Below, one piece after another: positions 47,261-56,904 of a stretch of DNA of 64,000 nt. The position numbers and the translations under genes are program-made. The notes beneath the pieces were generated by a model, which was not told the DNA's origin, did not search any database, and saw nothing but the letters and a program-made list of their open reading frames with translations. How positions within the stretch are numbered: position 1 is the stretch's first letter; each line of letters opens with the position of its first letter. The DNA comes from Aquimarina sp. AU58 (GTDB lineage: Bacteria; Bacteroidota; Bacteroidia; Flavobacteriales; Flavobacteriaceae): assembly GCF_900312745.1 (NCBI RefSeq), contig NZ_OMPD01000013.1:1-64000 (forward strand). Reading direction: 5' to 3'.

Positions 47261-47292
47261 AAACCTCATTCGAAAATCGAATGAGGTTTTTT
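47261..47292 (+). terminator. Terminator of the TonB receptor gene
   Basis: AAACCTCATTCGA pairs with TCGAATGAGGTTT around AAA, followed by a run of T. Confidence 0.9.
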
Positions 47293-47500
47293 TTATGCTT
47301 TCAATTTCTGGTCTTTATTATCAATACTTAAATGAATAATAAACCATCATAAACCCCGTTGTAAATTTCTGATATTAAAACAATTACAACAGCTTATTTT
47401 TTTTTCAAAAAAACACTGTTTTATTTGTAAGTATCCCTATATGATAACGACAGTAAAAAATCCAACTTTAACATATATATATTAACACAAAAACAATATT

Positions 47501-48553
47501 ATGAAAAACTTACTTCAATGGGGGTTAGTCCTTGCAATATGTGTAGGGTGTAAAAACGATTCTAAACAAAAAGACAAAGATTACGTCCCTGTTTCCTCAA
47601 TCGGAAATAAGGCGGTTGCAGTATCAGAACTTGACAAAACAGCTCGAAAAACTTTTGGTGTATTACCCAAAATAGCAGAAAATCCAGAAAACCCTATAAC
47701 TCATGAGAAAGTAACTCTGGGTAAAACACTTTATTATGACAAACGACTTTCTAAAGACAATACACAAAGTTGCAATACCTGCCATAATCTAAAAACATAT
47801 GGAGTTGACAATCAATCTTTTTCGATAGGTAATGATGGTAAACCAGGAGGGCGTAACTCTCCTACAACTCTAAATGCCGCACTACATATGGCCCAATTTT
47901 GGGATGGGCGAGAACCCGATGTAGAAGCACAAGCCGGAGGCCCTATACTAAACCCAATAGAAATGGCGATGCCCAGCGAAACGGTAGTAGTAGATCGAAT
48001 ATCAAAAATCGAAGAATATGTTGAGCTTTTTGCCAAAGCTTTTCCAGAAGAGAAAGCCCCTATAACCTACAGAAATATAGAAAAAGCCATTGGTGCTTTT
48101 GAACGAAAATTAATTACTCCTTCTAAGTTTGACAAATACATGGCTGGCGATGGTTCTGCATTAAACAAATATGAAAAGAAAGGTATGGAAACTTTTATAA
48201 GTGTTGGTTGTATTACCTGTCATACAGGGGCATTACTAGGAGGTAATATGTATCAAAAATTTGGGCTTACTGCAAATTACTGGGAGTATACAAACAGTGA
48301 AAAAATAGATAACGGTAGATTTGATCTCACTAAAAATGAAGCCGACAAATATGTCTTTAAGGTTCCTTCATTACTTAACATAGAAAAAACAGCACCTTAC
48401 TTTCATGATGGTAGTGTTAAAGATCTTAAAAAAGCCATTTCAATTATGGGAGAAACTCAATTAAATCAAAAATTAAATCCACAGCAAATTAACGAGATTT
48501 ATTTATTTTTAGAAACCTTAACAGGAGAGGTTCCCAAGGAAGCTTTAGAATAA
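47501..48553 (+). CDS. Di-haem cytochrome c peroxidase, lipoprotein
   Basis: 350 aa. Lipobox VGC at residue 17. Two haem c motifs, CNTCH (about 91-95) and CITCH (about 242-246), as in MauG/CcpA peroxidases, plus FDRNG-like elements KVPSLLNIEKTAPYFHDGSV at about 285-304, containing the distal histidine region. Periplasmic reduction of hydrogen peroxide with electrons from cytochrome c is the usual role. It follows the TonB receptor but has its own upstream region. Confidence 0.9.
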   Translation: MKNLLQWGLVLAICVGCKNDSKQKDKDYVPVSSIGNKAVAVSELDKTARKTFGVLPKIAENPENPITHEKVTLGKTLYYDKRLSKDNTQSCNTCHNLKTYGVDNQSFSIGNDGKPGGRNSPTTLNAALHMAQFWDGREPDVEAQAGGPILNPIEMAMPSETVVVDRISKIEEYVELFAKAFPEEKAPITYRNIEKAIGAFERKLITPSKFDKYMAGDGSALNKYEKKGMETFISVGCITCHTGALLGGNMYQKFGLTANYWEYTNSEKIDNGRFDLTKNEADKYVFKVPSLLNIEKTAPYFHDGSVKDLKKAISIMGETQLNQKLNPQQINEIYLFLETLTGEVPKEALE

Positions 48554-48638
48554 AACTGATATATCATATATACCTAAACTTATTATGAGTAACAATAAGC
48601 ACAAAGCCCATACACTTCGTAGAATAAGTCTAAATAAA

Positions 48639-48670
48639 GACTCCTATCCTACTAGGATGAGGCTTTTTTA
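48639..48670 (+). terminator. Terminator after the peroxidase gene
   Basis: CCTATCCT pairs with AGGATGAGG around ACT, followed by six T. It falls inside a spurious short open frame that is not called. Confidence 0.7.
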
Positions 48671-48681
48671 TGCATTATATG

Positions 48682-48689
48682 TACCTTTG
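48682..48689 (+). promoter_or_regulatory. -7 box upstream of the small membrane protein gene
   Basis: TACCTTTG matches TAnnTTTG exactly, 20 bp before the ATG at 48710. No good TTG at -33. Confidence 0.45.
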
Positions 48690-48709
48690 AATAAACTAAA
48701 CACATCATT

Positions 48710-49150
48710 ATGTACGAAGCTATTCAAATCGTCCATTCGTATTGGGCTTACCTTGTTGTTCTTATTGTTACACTAGCAACTATTAATGCCCTTGCTGGGT
48801 TTTTTACCAAAAGAGAATATGCTCCTAAAGACTTTAGAGTTTCTCTATTTGCACTTATTGTTACTCATATTCAGCTTTTAATAGGTATTATTATTTTCTT
48901 TGTATCTCCTCTGGTCGTTTGGTTCTCAGGAACTCACAAAATGGGAGAAATTATGAAAGATGCTACATTACGATTATATAATGTAGAGCACCCTATGGTA
49001 ATGATCTTAACCATTGTTTTTATCACAATGGGATACTCTAAACATAAAAAGAAACTTACTTCTACACCTAAATTTAAAACACTGGCTATTTTCTATACCA
49101 TTGCCTGGATTCTTATGCTATCAAGAATACCTTGGGCACAATGGTTTTAG
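48710..49150 (+). CDS. Four-TM membrane protein, cytochrome b-like family
   Basis: 146 aa with four transmembrane helices (about 8-30, 45-68, 92-110, 122-142). Conserved among Bacteroidota and often labelled cytochrome B on weak grounds. Histidines at helix ends (VHSYW, THIQLL, VEHPM) could bind haem. Function unknown. Confidence 0.75.
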   Translation: MYEAIQIVHSYWAYLVVLIVTLATINALAGFFTKREYAPKDFRVSLFALIVTHIQLLIGIIIFFVSPLVVWFSGTHKMGEIMKDATLRLYNVEHPMVMILTIVFITMGYSKHKKKLTSTPKFKTLAIFYTIAWILMLSRIPWAQWF

Positions 49151-49204
49151 AATCGTAAAGTATTTTAGTTATAATATTAAATTAGATTCATAAAATCTAT
49201 AATG

Positions 49205-49236
49205 CTTGTCATTCTGGTTTGCGGTAGAATGGCAAG
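49205..49236. repeat. Short palindromic repeat
   Basis: CTTGTCATTCT and AGAATGGCAAG pair with one G-U around a 10-base loop. It lies between convergent genes at 48710 and 49295 and may act as a terminator. Hairpins of this kind with a TCATTCTG core are scattered in flavobacterial spacers. Confidence 0.45.
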
Positions 49237-49294
49237 TTTAATTAGTATAAAAGCAAAATCGTTTATATATATAATCACGATTAACTCCTAATTT

Positions 49295-49717
49295 CTATAC
49301 TCCATAAGCTGTTAAAACCAGTTTTCTCGGGCCTCCGTAATCTCTATGCTCACAGAGATAAATACCTTGCCATGTTCCTAGATTTAATTCTCCGTTAGTA
49401 ACAGGAACCAAAACAGAAGTACCCATCAATGAAGCTTTAATATGAGCAGGCATATCATCAGGACCCTCATAGGTATGTATATAATAAGAAGCATTTTCTG
49501 GAACCATAACATTCATATGACTTTCAAAATCCTGTCGTACTGTGGGATCCGCATTCTCATTTATAGTAAGACTAGCAGATGTATGCTTAATAAACACTTG
49601 TAATTGTCCCATTCGTATCTGTTTGATTTCATTTATTTCGGCAAGAATTTTAGAAGTAATCAAGTGAAATCCCCTGGAATATGATGGTAATTGTATTTCT
49701 TTTTGGAAAAATTTCAT
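49295..49717 (-). CDS. YjbQ family protein
   Basis: 140 aa, full length. Contains the conserved HTSASLTINENADPTVRQDFE (about 45-65) and the C-terminal GTWQGIYLCEHRDYGGPRKL with its metal-site histidine. YjbQ of E. coli has weak thiamine-phosphate synthase activity; the physiological function is not settled. Its gene stands alone. Confidence 0.92.
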   Translation of the reverse strand: MKFFQKEIQLPSYSRGFHLITSKILAEINEIKQIRMGQLQVFIKHTSASLTINENADPTVRQDFESHMNVMVPENASYYIHTYEGPDDMPAHIKASLMGTSVLVPVTNGELNLGTWQGIYLCEHRDYGGPRKLVLTAYGV

Positions 49718-49894
49718 GGTATTGCCCTGACATAACTCAGGATTCCTTTAATTAATATTCAATCTGTTTTGACAGGTATTATCAAACCGATCAAAGCTCT
49801 TTATTTACTGGCAATTTAATACAAATTTTACAGTTATAATACCCTGTATTTACCCTAACTCTAATACCTTTACAATTTAAAATTATAAATTACT

Positions 49895-50707
49895 ATGGAT
49901 CTATCACGAATCAAAATGGTTGCTACAGACATGGATGGCACACTTCTTAACACTAATGGTGAAGTAAGTCGTCGTTTTTTTGAACTTTTTGAAGAGCTAA
50001 ATAGCCTGGGCGTAACCTTTGTTGCAGCTAGTGGAAGACAATACTATAGTATTATTGATAAACTAAAACCAATTAAAGATGATATCTATGTCATTGCCGA
50101 AAACGGAGCTCTGACTATGCAACAAGACAAAGAACTTCAGACTACAGAGATCGATCGCGAAACGTATCTGGAATTACTTGATATCTCTAAAACATTACAA
50201 GGTTCGCAGGTAATAGTTTGTGGAAGAAAACGAGGGTATATTGAAGATTACGGGCAAGATTTTATCGATATGTTTAATGAATATTATTATCGATATGAAA
50301 TTGTAGAAAATCTTGCAGAAGTAATCGATGATCAATATCTCAAAATTGCGATTTGTAATCAAAAAGGAGCAGAAGAATACCTCTATCCTGCTTTAAAACA
50401 TCTAGAGAACAAATTAAAAGTAAAAGTATCTGGAGAAATATGGCTAGACCTTTCTCATAACCTTGCCAACAAAGGTCATGCGCTACAACAATTACAAAAA
50501 AATAATAATATATTACCAGAAGAGACTATGGTTTTTGGAGATTACAACAATGATCTCGAAATGATGACCAAAGCAACGTATAGCTTTGCTATGGAAAATG
50601 CCCATCCAAACGTAAAAGCAATTGCCAATTACTCAACAAAAAGTAATAATGAGAATGGTGTAGAATATATGCTACATAAAATGATCGAAGCTAAAAAATC
50701 CCGTTAA
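49895..50707 (+). CDS. Cof-type HAD-family phosphatase
   Basis: 270 aa. HAD nucleophile motif DMDGTLL with D12 and acid/base D14, followed by the Ser/Thr motif AASGRQ, Lys in DLSHNLANKGHALQQL and the metal motif FGDYNNDLEMM. The C2 cap type acts on sugar phosphates or nucleotides such as flavin precursors; the substrate is not predictable. Confidence 0.92.
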   Translation: MDLSRIKMVATDMDGTLLNTNGEVSRRFFELFEELNSLGVTFVAASGRQYYSIIDKLKPIKDDIYVIAENGALTMQQDKELQTTEIDRETYLELLDISKTLQGSQVIVCGRKRGYIEDYGQDFIDMFNEYYYRYEIVENLAEVIDDQYLKIAICNQKGAEEYLYPALKHLENKLKVKVSGEIWLDLSHNLANKGHALQQLQKNNNILPEETMVFGDYNNDLEMMTKATYSFAMENAHPNVKAIANYSTKSNNENGVEYMLHKMIEAKKSR

Positions 50708-50713
50708 AATTAA

Positions 50714-51787
50714 CTATTTTATATCTTCCTGAGAGATTTCTACTTCAAAAGTAGCTCTTTCTCCTGTCGCCTGCCAAAAGTTAAAGAAAAAACTACCCCA
50801 ATCTGGAGTTCCTTTTTTAGCAAAATTATCTAAATCTTTATTGATAGATGTAATCCTTTCATCATCTAATTTCGAAGTAGAAATAACTACTGTAACTCCT
50901 TTAAAGCTTTTTTGAGAATTCTCTTCAGAAGGTACACGAGCTCCATTTTTTGTAATAAGATCTGCCGCTGTAAAAGTTGTGATTTTATCTGCTGTAAACT
51001 TACCTCCAGCTGCAACTGCCTGTGGGTTTTCTGCTACCTGAACCGATTTAAGTTCATTTTCTTTTATTAATCCCATAAGGTATAACTCTAAATTACCATA
51101 CGCAAGCGTGTTTCCTCCATTAGCAAAAGTGCCAAACCCATCTTCACCACCTATTTTTCCTTGATAATTACCACCTCCTAAATCAATAAGCTCATCAAAA
51201 CCACCAAGTTGGCCTCCTACGCTAGAATACCCCCAGTGACCACCAACTGTGGTTGGGATAAAATTATAATTTGCCCAATAATGCATGATTTCATGTAAAA
51301 AGGGACCGTTTTTAATATATTCAACTCTAGGCATATGAATAACACTCTTTAATACACCTTTAGAACCATACGATGCAGTATTATCATAAATAGATGATCC
51401 CACACCCTGAACATCGTTTTTAACTTTTTGATTTACTCCATAATACAAACCATTAGGCTGTTCAGTTTCAACAGAGAGTATAAAAATAAAATCAAAATTG
51501 TCATTTAAATACTCATATACCTTTTTAGACACCATAGCAAAATCGCCGTTTCCGGCAATAAACTTATTGTAATCCGCTTCCGACAAAACATAGTTTATAA
51601 GCTTGCTGTCTTTACCTAAAATAAAATCTTCTGCAAAAACAGTCTGTTCTCCCGATGGATCTGGGTCAACTCCAGTATCGGTAGGATCTGTAGTATCATC
51701 ATCTTTGCTACAAGAAAGAAAACAAAAAACAAAGAAAGCTATAAAAGATAAGACTTTTAAACTCTGCTTTAATTGGGGCTTTAGCAT
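50714..51787 (-). CDS. Lipoprotein with HEXXH metalloprotease motif
   Basis: 357 aa from the ATG at 51787; a longer frame upstream is not signal-like. Lipobox LSC with Cys 26, then an Asp/Thr/Pro-rich linker (28-47). Residues 165-169 read HEIMH, a zinc-protease motif, followed by YWANYNF, with many Gly-rich segments after it (GGHWGYSSVGGQLGG). The rest has no match I recognise. Probably a surface lipoprotein with peptidase-like fold. Confidence 0.75.
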   Translation of the reverse strand: MLKPQLKQSLKVLSFIAFFVFCFLSCSKDDDTTDPTDTGVDPDPSGEQTVFAEDFILGKDSKLINYVLSEADYNKFIAGNGDFAMVSKKVYEYLNDNFDFIFILSVETEQPNGLYYGVNQKVKNDVQGVGSSIYDNTASYGSKGVLKSVIHMPRVEYIKNGPFLHEIMHYWANYNFIPTTVGGHWGYSSVGGQLGGFDELIDLGGGNYQGKIGGEDGFGTFANGGNTLAYGNLELYLMGLIKENELKSVQVAENPQAVAAGGKFTADKITTFTAADLITKNGARVPSEENSQKSFKGVTVVISTSKLDDERITSINKDLDNFAKKGTPDWGSFFFNFWQATGERATFEVEISQEDIK

Positions 51788-51896
51788 GGGTATATATATT
51801 CTTAGATTATAAAAAAACAACGCTATAATAGGCCCTTTATTTGAATTGCACAACAAATAAATTAAACCTATTTACAAGGAACTAATAACCAAATCT

Positions 51897-53693
51897 CTAA
51901 TCATTTAATTTTAATACCGCCATAAATGCTTCCTGAGGAATCTCTACATTTCCTACCTGGCGCATTCGTTTCTTTCCTTTTTTCTGCTTTTCTAATAATT
52001 TACGCTTACGAGAAATATCACCGCCATAACATTTGGCTGTTACATCTTTACGAAGAGCTTTTACGGTTTCACGAGCTATAAACTTAGCTCCAATTGCTGC
52101 TTGTATCGGGATATCAAATTGTTGGCGGGGGATCAGTTCTTTTAATTTCTCACAGATCTTTTTACCAATATCATAAGCATTATCTTTATGCAATAATGCA
52201 GATAACGCATCTACAATATTTCCGTTAAGTAATATATCAACCTTCACCAGTTTAGAAGCACGTAAACCAATTGGCGTATAATCAAAAGATGCATATCCTT
52301 TTGATACTGTTTTTAAGCGATCATAAAAATCAAATACGATCTCTGCCAATGGCATATCAAAGGTAAGCTCTACTCGTTCTGTAGTCAAATAGGTTTGGTT
52401 TGTTATTTCTCCTCGTTTCTCGATACATAAAGACATTACGGATCCTACAAAATCAGATTTGGTAATAATTGAAGCTTTGATATACGGTTCTTCTACTCTG
52501 TTCATAGAAGAAGGATCTGGTAAATCAGATGGGTTATTTACAATTATAATATCATCGGGGTTTTTATTGGTAAACGCATGATAAGATACATTAGGTACCG
52601 TAGTGATAACGGTCATATTAAATTCACGCTCTAGTCGTTCCTGAATAATCTCCATATGTAACATCCCCAGGAATCCACATCTAAAACCAAAACCTAGTGC
52701 TGCCGAACTCTCTGGTACAAACACCAAAGAAGCATCATTAAGTTGTAATTTTTCCATAGAATTACGAAGCTCTTCATAATCTTCTGTATCTACAGGATAA
52801 ATCCCTGCAAATACCATGGGTTTTACATCCTCAAAACCTTCAATTGCATTTTGTGTAGGTGTTTTGGCATCTGTAATAGTATCTCCTACTTTTACTTCGC
52901 GTGCATCTTTAATACCTGTAATAAGATATCCTACATCTCCTGTTTTGATTACCTGTTTAGGTTCCTGATTTAATTTCAATGTTCCTACCTCATCGGCAGA
53001 ATAGTTTTTCCCGGTAGCCACAAACTTAATCTGTTGCCCCTTTTTAATTTCACCATTAACTACCTTAAAATATGTTTCTACACCTCTAAACGAGTTATAA
53101 ACCGAATCAAAAATCAGAGCCTGCAAAGGTTCTTCAGGATTTCCTTCTGGTGGAGGAACACGTTCTATAATGGCAGTAAGAATTTCTTCTATACCTATCC
53201 CTGTTTTAGCACTTGCAGGAATTACTTCTTCGGCATCACATCCCAAAAGATCTACAATATCATCGGTCACTTCTTCTGGATTAGCACTTGGTAAGTCTAC
53301 TTTATTGAGTACCGGAATAATTTCCAGATCATTTTCGAGCGCCAGATATAAATTAGAAATGGTCTGCGCCTGTATACTTTGTGCTGCATCTACAATTAGT
53401 AGTGCTCCTTCACAGGCAGCAATAGAACGAGAAACCTCATAAGAAAAATCAACATGACCAGGAGTATCAATAAGATTAAGGATATACTCCTCTCCTTTGT
53501 GTTTATATTCCATCTGGATCGCATGACTCTTGATCGTAATCCCACGTTCACGCTCCAAATCCATACTATCAAGTAATTGTGCTTGCGCTTCACGAGCGGT
53601 TACTGATCCGGTAAAGTCCAATAATCGATCTGCCAGTGTACTCTTGCCGTGATCAATATGTGCAATAATGCAAAAATTTCTAATATTTTTCAT
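51897..53693 (-). CDS. lepA: Elongation factor 4 (LepA)
   Basis: 598 aa. Ribosome-associated GTPase; G1 [11 protein letters not shown]3 [12 protein letters not shown] and G4 NKVDLP are present, with the LepA-specific C-terminal domain ([24 protein letters not shown]). Full length with the correct start [18 protein letters not shown]. Monocistronic as far as can be seen. Confidence 0.97.
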   Translation of the reverse strand: MKNIRNFCIIAHIDHGKSTLADRLLDFTGSVTAREAQAQLLDSMDLERERGITIKSHAIQMEYKHKGEEYILNLIDTPGHVDFSYEVSRSIAACEGALLIVDAAQSIQAQTISNLYLALENDLEIIPVLNKVDLPSANPEEVTDDIVDLLGCDAEEVIPASAKTGIGIEEILTAIIERVPPPEGNPEEPLQALIFDSVYNSFRGVETYFKVVNGEIKKGQQIKFVATGKNYSADEVGTLKLNQEPKQVIKTGDVGYLITGIKDAREVKVGDTITDAKTPTQNAIEGFEDVKPMVFAGIYPVDTEDYEELRNSMEKLQLNDASLVFVPESSAALGFGFRCGFLGMLHMEIIQERLEREFNMTVITTVPNVSYHAFTNKNPDDIIIVNNPSDLPDPSSMNRVEEPYIKASIITKSDFVGSVMSLCIEKRGEITNQTYLTTERVELTFDMPLAEIVFDFYDRLKTVSKGYASFDYTPIGLRASKLVKVDILLNGNIVDALSALLHKDNAYDIGKKICEKLKELIPRQQFDIPIQAAIGAKFIARETVKALRKDVTAKCYGGDISRKRKLLEKQKKGKKRMRQVGNVEIPQEAFMAVLKLND

Positions 53694-53800
53694 GTAGTCT
53701 CTCTCTTGTATACCATCAAATCTAACATAATCATTTATAAAGGTATATCAATCATTTTTAAATACCCATTATGGGTTTCATTCTTCTTTTTCAATACGTT

Positions 53801-53877
53801 TTAGGGCGTGACCCGTCATTACATTATGGGTCGGGCTATCCGCGCTACACGGTAGCTTACCCCTATCCCTCACGCAA
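53801..53877. repeat. GC-rich GGGCGTGaCC...CCCTCACGC repeat
   Basis: The segment begins GGGCGTGACCC and ends CTATCCCTCACGC, with GGGTCGGGCTATCCGCGCTA inside. It is markedly GC-richer than its surroundings. From memory, sequences of this type (GGGTCGGGCT..., TATCCCTCACGCA) recur between genes of many Flavobacteriaceae. The ends are roughly inverted (GGGCGTGA against TCACGC). Confidence 0.6.
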
Positions 53878-54017
53878 TTTTCATCCTCTTAATGACTTGC
53901 AAATATAATTGATTTTAGAAGCTTTATACTATCTCTCCCAGTATTTTTAGATCTTACCTATTTCAAAAAAACAAGACTTCACAGGTCATAGAGATCTGCA
54001 AGGTCTTAAAGAATTTG

Positions 54018-54025
54018 TATTTTTG
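54018..54025 (+). promoter_or_regulatory. -7 box of dusB
   Basis: TATTTTTG fits TAnnTTTG exactly. It overlaps a possible TTG start codon (54023-54025), which argues against that start and in favour of the GTG at 54044. Confidence 0.55.
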
Positions 54026-54043
54026 TCAAAAAAAAGATTTGCT

Positions 54044-55036
54044 GTGGCCAAGATAGGAGACATAGATGTAGGAGAATTCCCATTATTATTAGCCCCAATG
54101 GAAGATGTAAGTGATCCTCCTTTTCGTGCATTGTGTAAAGAGCAAGGTGCCGATGTAGTATATACAGAATTTATTTCTAGTGAAGGGCTAATTCGTGATG
54201 CTGCCAAAAGTGTTATGAAGCTTGATATTTATGAAAAAGAACGTCCGGTTGGTATTCAGATTTTTGGGGCTAATTTGGATTCAATGCTTAAATCTGTTGA
54301 GATTGTAGAAGCATCGGGCCCTGATATTATTGATATTAATTTTGGGTGCCCTGTAAAAAAAGTAGTAAGTAAAGGTGCAGGAGCAGGGATTCTTAAAGAT
54401 ATTGACCTTATGGTTTCTCTTACCGAAGCTATGGTTAAACACACCAAATTACCCGTTACTATAAAAACACGATTGGGTTGGGACCATAACTCTATTAGAA
54501 TTGTAGAAGTTGCAGAACGGCTACAGGATGTGGGAGCCAAAGCCATTTCTATTCATGGTCGTACACGAGCACAGATGTATAAAGGTAATGCAGATTGGAA
54601 GCCTATTGCCGAAGTAAAAAACAACCCGAGAATGCACATTCCTGTATTTGGTAATGGTGATGTAGATACGCCCGAACGTGCTATGGAAATGAGAGATCAA
54701 TACGGTCTTGATGGGGCCATGATTGGTCGTGCCAGTATTGGTTATCCCTGGTTTTTCAAGGAAGTAAAACACTTCTTTAAAACCGGCGAACATTTACCAC
54801 CACCAACTATAGAAGAACGAGTAAATGCAGCTCGTAGACACTTGCAAATGGCAATCGATTGGAAAGGTGAAAAACTAGGTGTTTTTGAAACCCGTAGACA
54901 TTATACCAATTACTTTAAAGGAATACCTCATTTTAAAGAATACCGAACCAAAATGGTAACCAGTGATCTCTCCCGGGATGTATTTGCCGCTTTTGATGAA
55001 GTACAATCAACATTTTCAGGATTTGAGTTCGTATAA
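54044..55036 (+). CDS. dusB: tRNA-dihydrouridine synthase
   Basis: 330 aa from a GTG at 54044 (MAKIGDIDVGEFPLLLAPMED). A TTG at 54023 gives 337 aa but lies in the promoter -7 box. FMN enzyme that reduces uridines in the tRNA D-loop. TIM barrel with LAPMEDVSDPPFR, the catalytic Cys in INFGCPVKKV, and IHGRTRAQMYKGNADW and GNGDVDTPE, the usual DusB signatures. Confidence 0.94.
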   Translation: MAKIGDIDVGEFPLLLAPMEDVSDPPFRALCKEQGADVVYTEFISSEGLIRDAAKSVMKLDIYEKERPVGIQIFGANLDSMLKSVEIVEASGPDIIDINFGCPVKKVVSKGAGAGILKDIDLMVSLTEAMVKHTKLPVTIKTRLGWDHNSIRIVEVAERLQDVGAKAISIHGRTRAQMYKGNADWKPIAEVKNNPRMHIPVFGNGDVDTPERAMEMRDQYGLDGAMIGRASIGYPWFFKEVKHFFKTGEHLPPPTIEERVNAARRHLQMAIDWKGEKLGVFETRRHYTNYFKGIPHFKEYRTKMVTSDLSRDVFAAFDEVQSTFSGFEFV

Positions 55037-55135
55037 TTTTTTTATTCCGAACCTAATTTATGAGATATTTTAGTTTGCTTGTATAGTATAGTTTTTCAGA
55101 AAAATACAACCGTATTACTTTAAACCTCAGAAGAG

Positions 55136-56338
55136 TCAACTCACTAATTTCTGATTAATTCTACTAGAGGCCAATAAAGAAGCTATAAAACCGATAATAG
55201 TAATCGTAAAAAAGACGACAACAAAGCTAATTACAGTAATACGAGTCGGATACGGTAATGAGGGCGTAATCATTAATAATCCAAATTGCTGTTGTAATAT
55301 GATAACAATAAACCCTAATAACAAGCCTAATACTGTGCCCAAAACGGTCATAAGCGAACCTTGAAACAAAAATATTTTTCTAATACTAGGCAGAGAAGCC
55401 CCTACATTATAGAGCGTTTTTACATTGCTTTTCTTATCAATAATCATCATAATAATAGCTCCAGCAACATTAAACAAAGCAATAATAGCAATTAACGTGA
55501 TCACCAGGTAGGATACTAAGTTTTCAGTATTCAACATCTTATACAATGTATCGTTAAGTTGCATCCTGTTTTTTACAATCACATTATGATCAAAAATCTG
55601 TTGTAATCCTTGTATCACCACTTCTTCATTAGCTTGTGGTAATAGTTTAAGCTCTATATGAGTCACTTTATCTTCTGGTAATTTCAACAATTTGCGCACT
55701 AACCCTGTAGTTGCAAAAATATATTTTTTATCAAGTTCTTCATTTACGCTATACACCCCAATATTTACAGCTTTCTCTGATCTAAATGCTTTTGAAGGAT
55801 CACTGGGAATACCTTTACCTGGCTTTGGTACATAAATACTAAGCAGATTTGTATAAGTTTGCTCTACTCCCATATTAAGCTCTCTGCTAATACCATTACC
55901 CGCAACAATCTGGAAATCATTATCGGTTAACCAATCCCCAAACACCAGTATACTATCGGTATGAATAACATTGTGATAATTAGCATCTACTCCCTTGATA
56001 TAAGACATCTTTTGTTTACCTACAAACTCTAAGAAAACACGCTCTTCTACTATTTCAGAAAAATTGGCAACTCCTTCAAGTTTAGCTAGCTTTCCTTTTT
56101 GGGCATTGGTGAATGTAAATGTCTTTCCGCTTGACGGAAAAACCTTAAGATCGGGATCAAAATATGAAGAAAATTGAAGGCTAAAATCCTTAAGCCCCGC
56201 AAATCCTGACAACACAAGAAATAATGCCATCGCTCCTATGACCACACCAGTTGCAGCAATAATTGTAATAATATTAATGGCGTTGCTACTACCAGGAGAA
56301 AACAAGTATCGCTTTGCGATGTAGTATGAAAAATTCAA
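55136..56338 (-). CDS. LolC/LolE-type ABC transporter permease
   Basis: 400 aa. FtsX-like fold with one N-terminal and three C-terminal transmembrane helices (about 22-48, 272-300, 318-350, 365-390) and a large periplasmic domain. The opening YYIAKRYLFSPGSSNAINIITIIA is characteristic of lipoprotein-releasing permeases. No LolD ATPase gene is adjacent. It would help move lipoproteins to the outer membrane or act in a related envelope process. Confidence 0.9.
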   Translation of the reverse strand: MNFSYYIAKRYLFSPGSSNAINIITIIAATGVVIGAMALFLVLSGFAGLKDFSLQFSSYFDPDLKVFPSSGKTFTFTNAQKGKLAKLEGVANFSEIVEERVFLEFVGKQKMSYIKGVDANYHNVIHTDSILVFGDWLTDNDFQIVAGNGISRELNMGVEQTYTNLLSIYVPKPGKGIPSDPSKAFRSEKAVNIGVYSVNEELDKKYIFATTGLVRKLLKLPEDKVTHIELKLLPQANEEVVIQGLQQIFDHNVIVKNRMQLNDTLYKMLNTENLVSYLVITLIAIIALFNVAGAIIMMIIDKKSNVKTLYNVGASLPSIRKIFLFQGSLMTVLGTVLGLLLGFIVIILQQQFGLLMITPSLPYPTRITVISFVVVFFTITIIGFIASLLASSRINQKLVS

Positions 56339-56457
56339 ATCCTTATGATGAGCATTAGATGTGTATGAAATTTTAATTCTGCAATAAAGATAAGAGAAAA
56401 GAAAATTCTATTTCTTCTACTTTCTATGATTTTTCTATTTGTGAGGACCGCTAAAAA

Positions 56458-56850
56458 TTACTTCTTTTTACGTTTTTCGAGAAGTTCGGGATTATTTATA
56501 GGATCTTCTTTACCCTTTACAGCTTTTTCTATATTAGAAATATACTCGAGAGAATCGTCAATAAAATAGGATAATTCTGGCATACGACGTAACTGATTTT
56601 TGGTGCGCTGCGCTACCTGATGTTTTATTTGTGATTTTACCTGGTTTACCTCTTTTAATACTCTTTCTCCTTCCTGATGCGGGAAGACACTCATATATAC
56701 TTTTGCTATAGAAAGATCTGTAGTTACGCTTACTTTGGTAACGGAAACCAAAATCCCCTGTACTCCCGCTTCACGTAATGCAAGTTGTATCACATCGGCT
56801 ACATCGCGTTGTAATACTCCTCCAATTTTTTTCTGTCTGTTTGTTTCCAT
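56458..56850 (-). CDS. rbfA: Ribosome-binding factor A
   Basis: 130 aa from the ATG at 56850 (METNRQKKIGGVLQRDVADVIQ); a longer frame upstream is an artefact reaching into the next gene's region. Required for late 30S maturation and cold adaptation. KH-fold signatures are VTKVSVTTDLSIAKVYMSVFP and LRRMPELSYFIDDSLEYISNIEKA. The -7 box TACTTTTG (56855-56862, minus) is four bases from the ATG, suggesting a leaderless mRNA. Confidence 0.93.
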   Translation of the reverse strand: METNRQKKIGGVLQRDVADVIQLALREAGVQGILVSVTKVSVTTDLSIAKVYMSVFPHQEGERVLKEVNQVKSQIKHQVAQRTKNQLRRMPELSYFIDDSLEYISNIEKAVKGKEDPINNPELLEKRKKK

Positions 56851-56854
56851 GGTG

Positions 56855-56881
56855 CAAAAGTACAATTTATATGTATTTTTG
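56855..56881. promoter_or_regulatory. Back-to-back -7 boxes of rbfA and mce
   Basis: On the minus strand TACTTTTG (56862-56855) precedes rbfA, and on the plus strand TATTTTTG (56874-56881) precedes mce. Both match TAnnTTTG exactly and lie 11 bp apart. Clear -33 TTG elements are missing. Confidence 0.5.
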
Positions 56882-56904
56882 CGACATAGTGATAAAAGTA
56901 TATT

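Larger units (their letters stand above)
53694..54043. other. Intergenic region with flavobacterial repeat
   Basis: This 350-bp spacer between lepA and dusB contains the repeat at 53801-53877 and, near its end, the dusB promoter box at 54018-54025. No gene is seen. Confidence 0.6.

Noticed and set aside
43982..48553. Sus-type polysaccharide utilisation locus
   Set aside because: There is a TonB receptor but no SusD-like protein and no glycoside hydrolase.
48585..48776. 63-codon open frame, plus strand
   Set aside because: It contains a terminator and overlaps the promoter and start of the real membrane protein gene.
54023..54043. TTG start giving seven more residues in dusB
   Set aside because: The TTG is the last three bases of an exact TAnnTTTG promoter box; GTG at 54044 gives the usual N-terminus.
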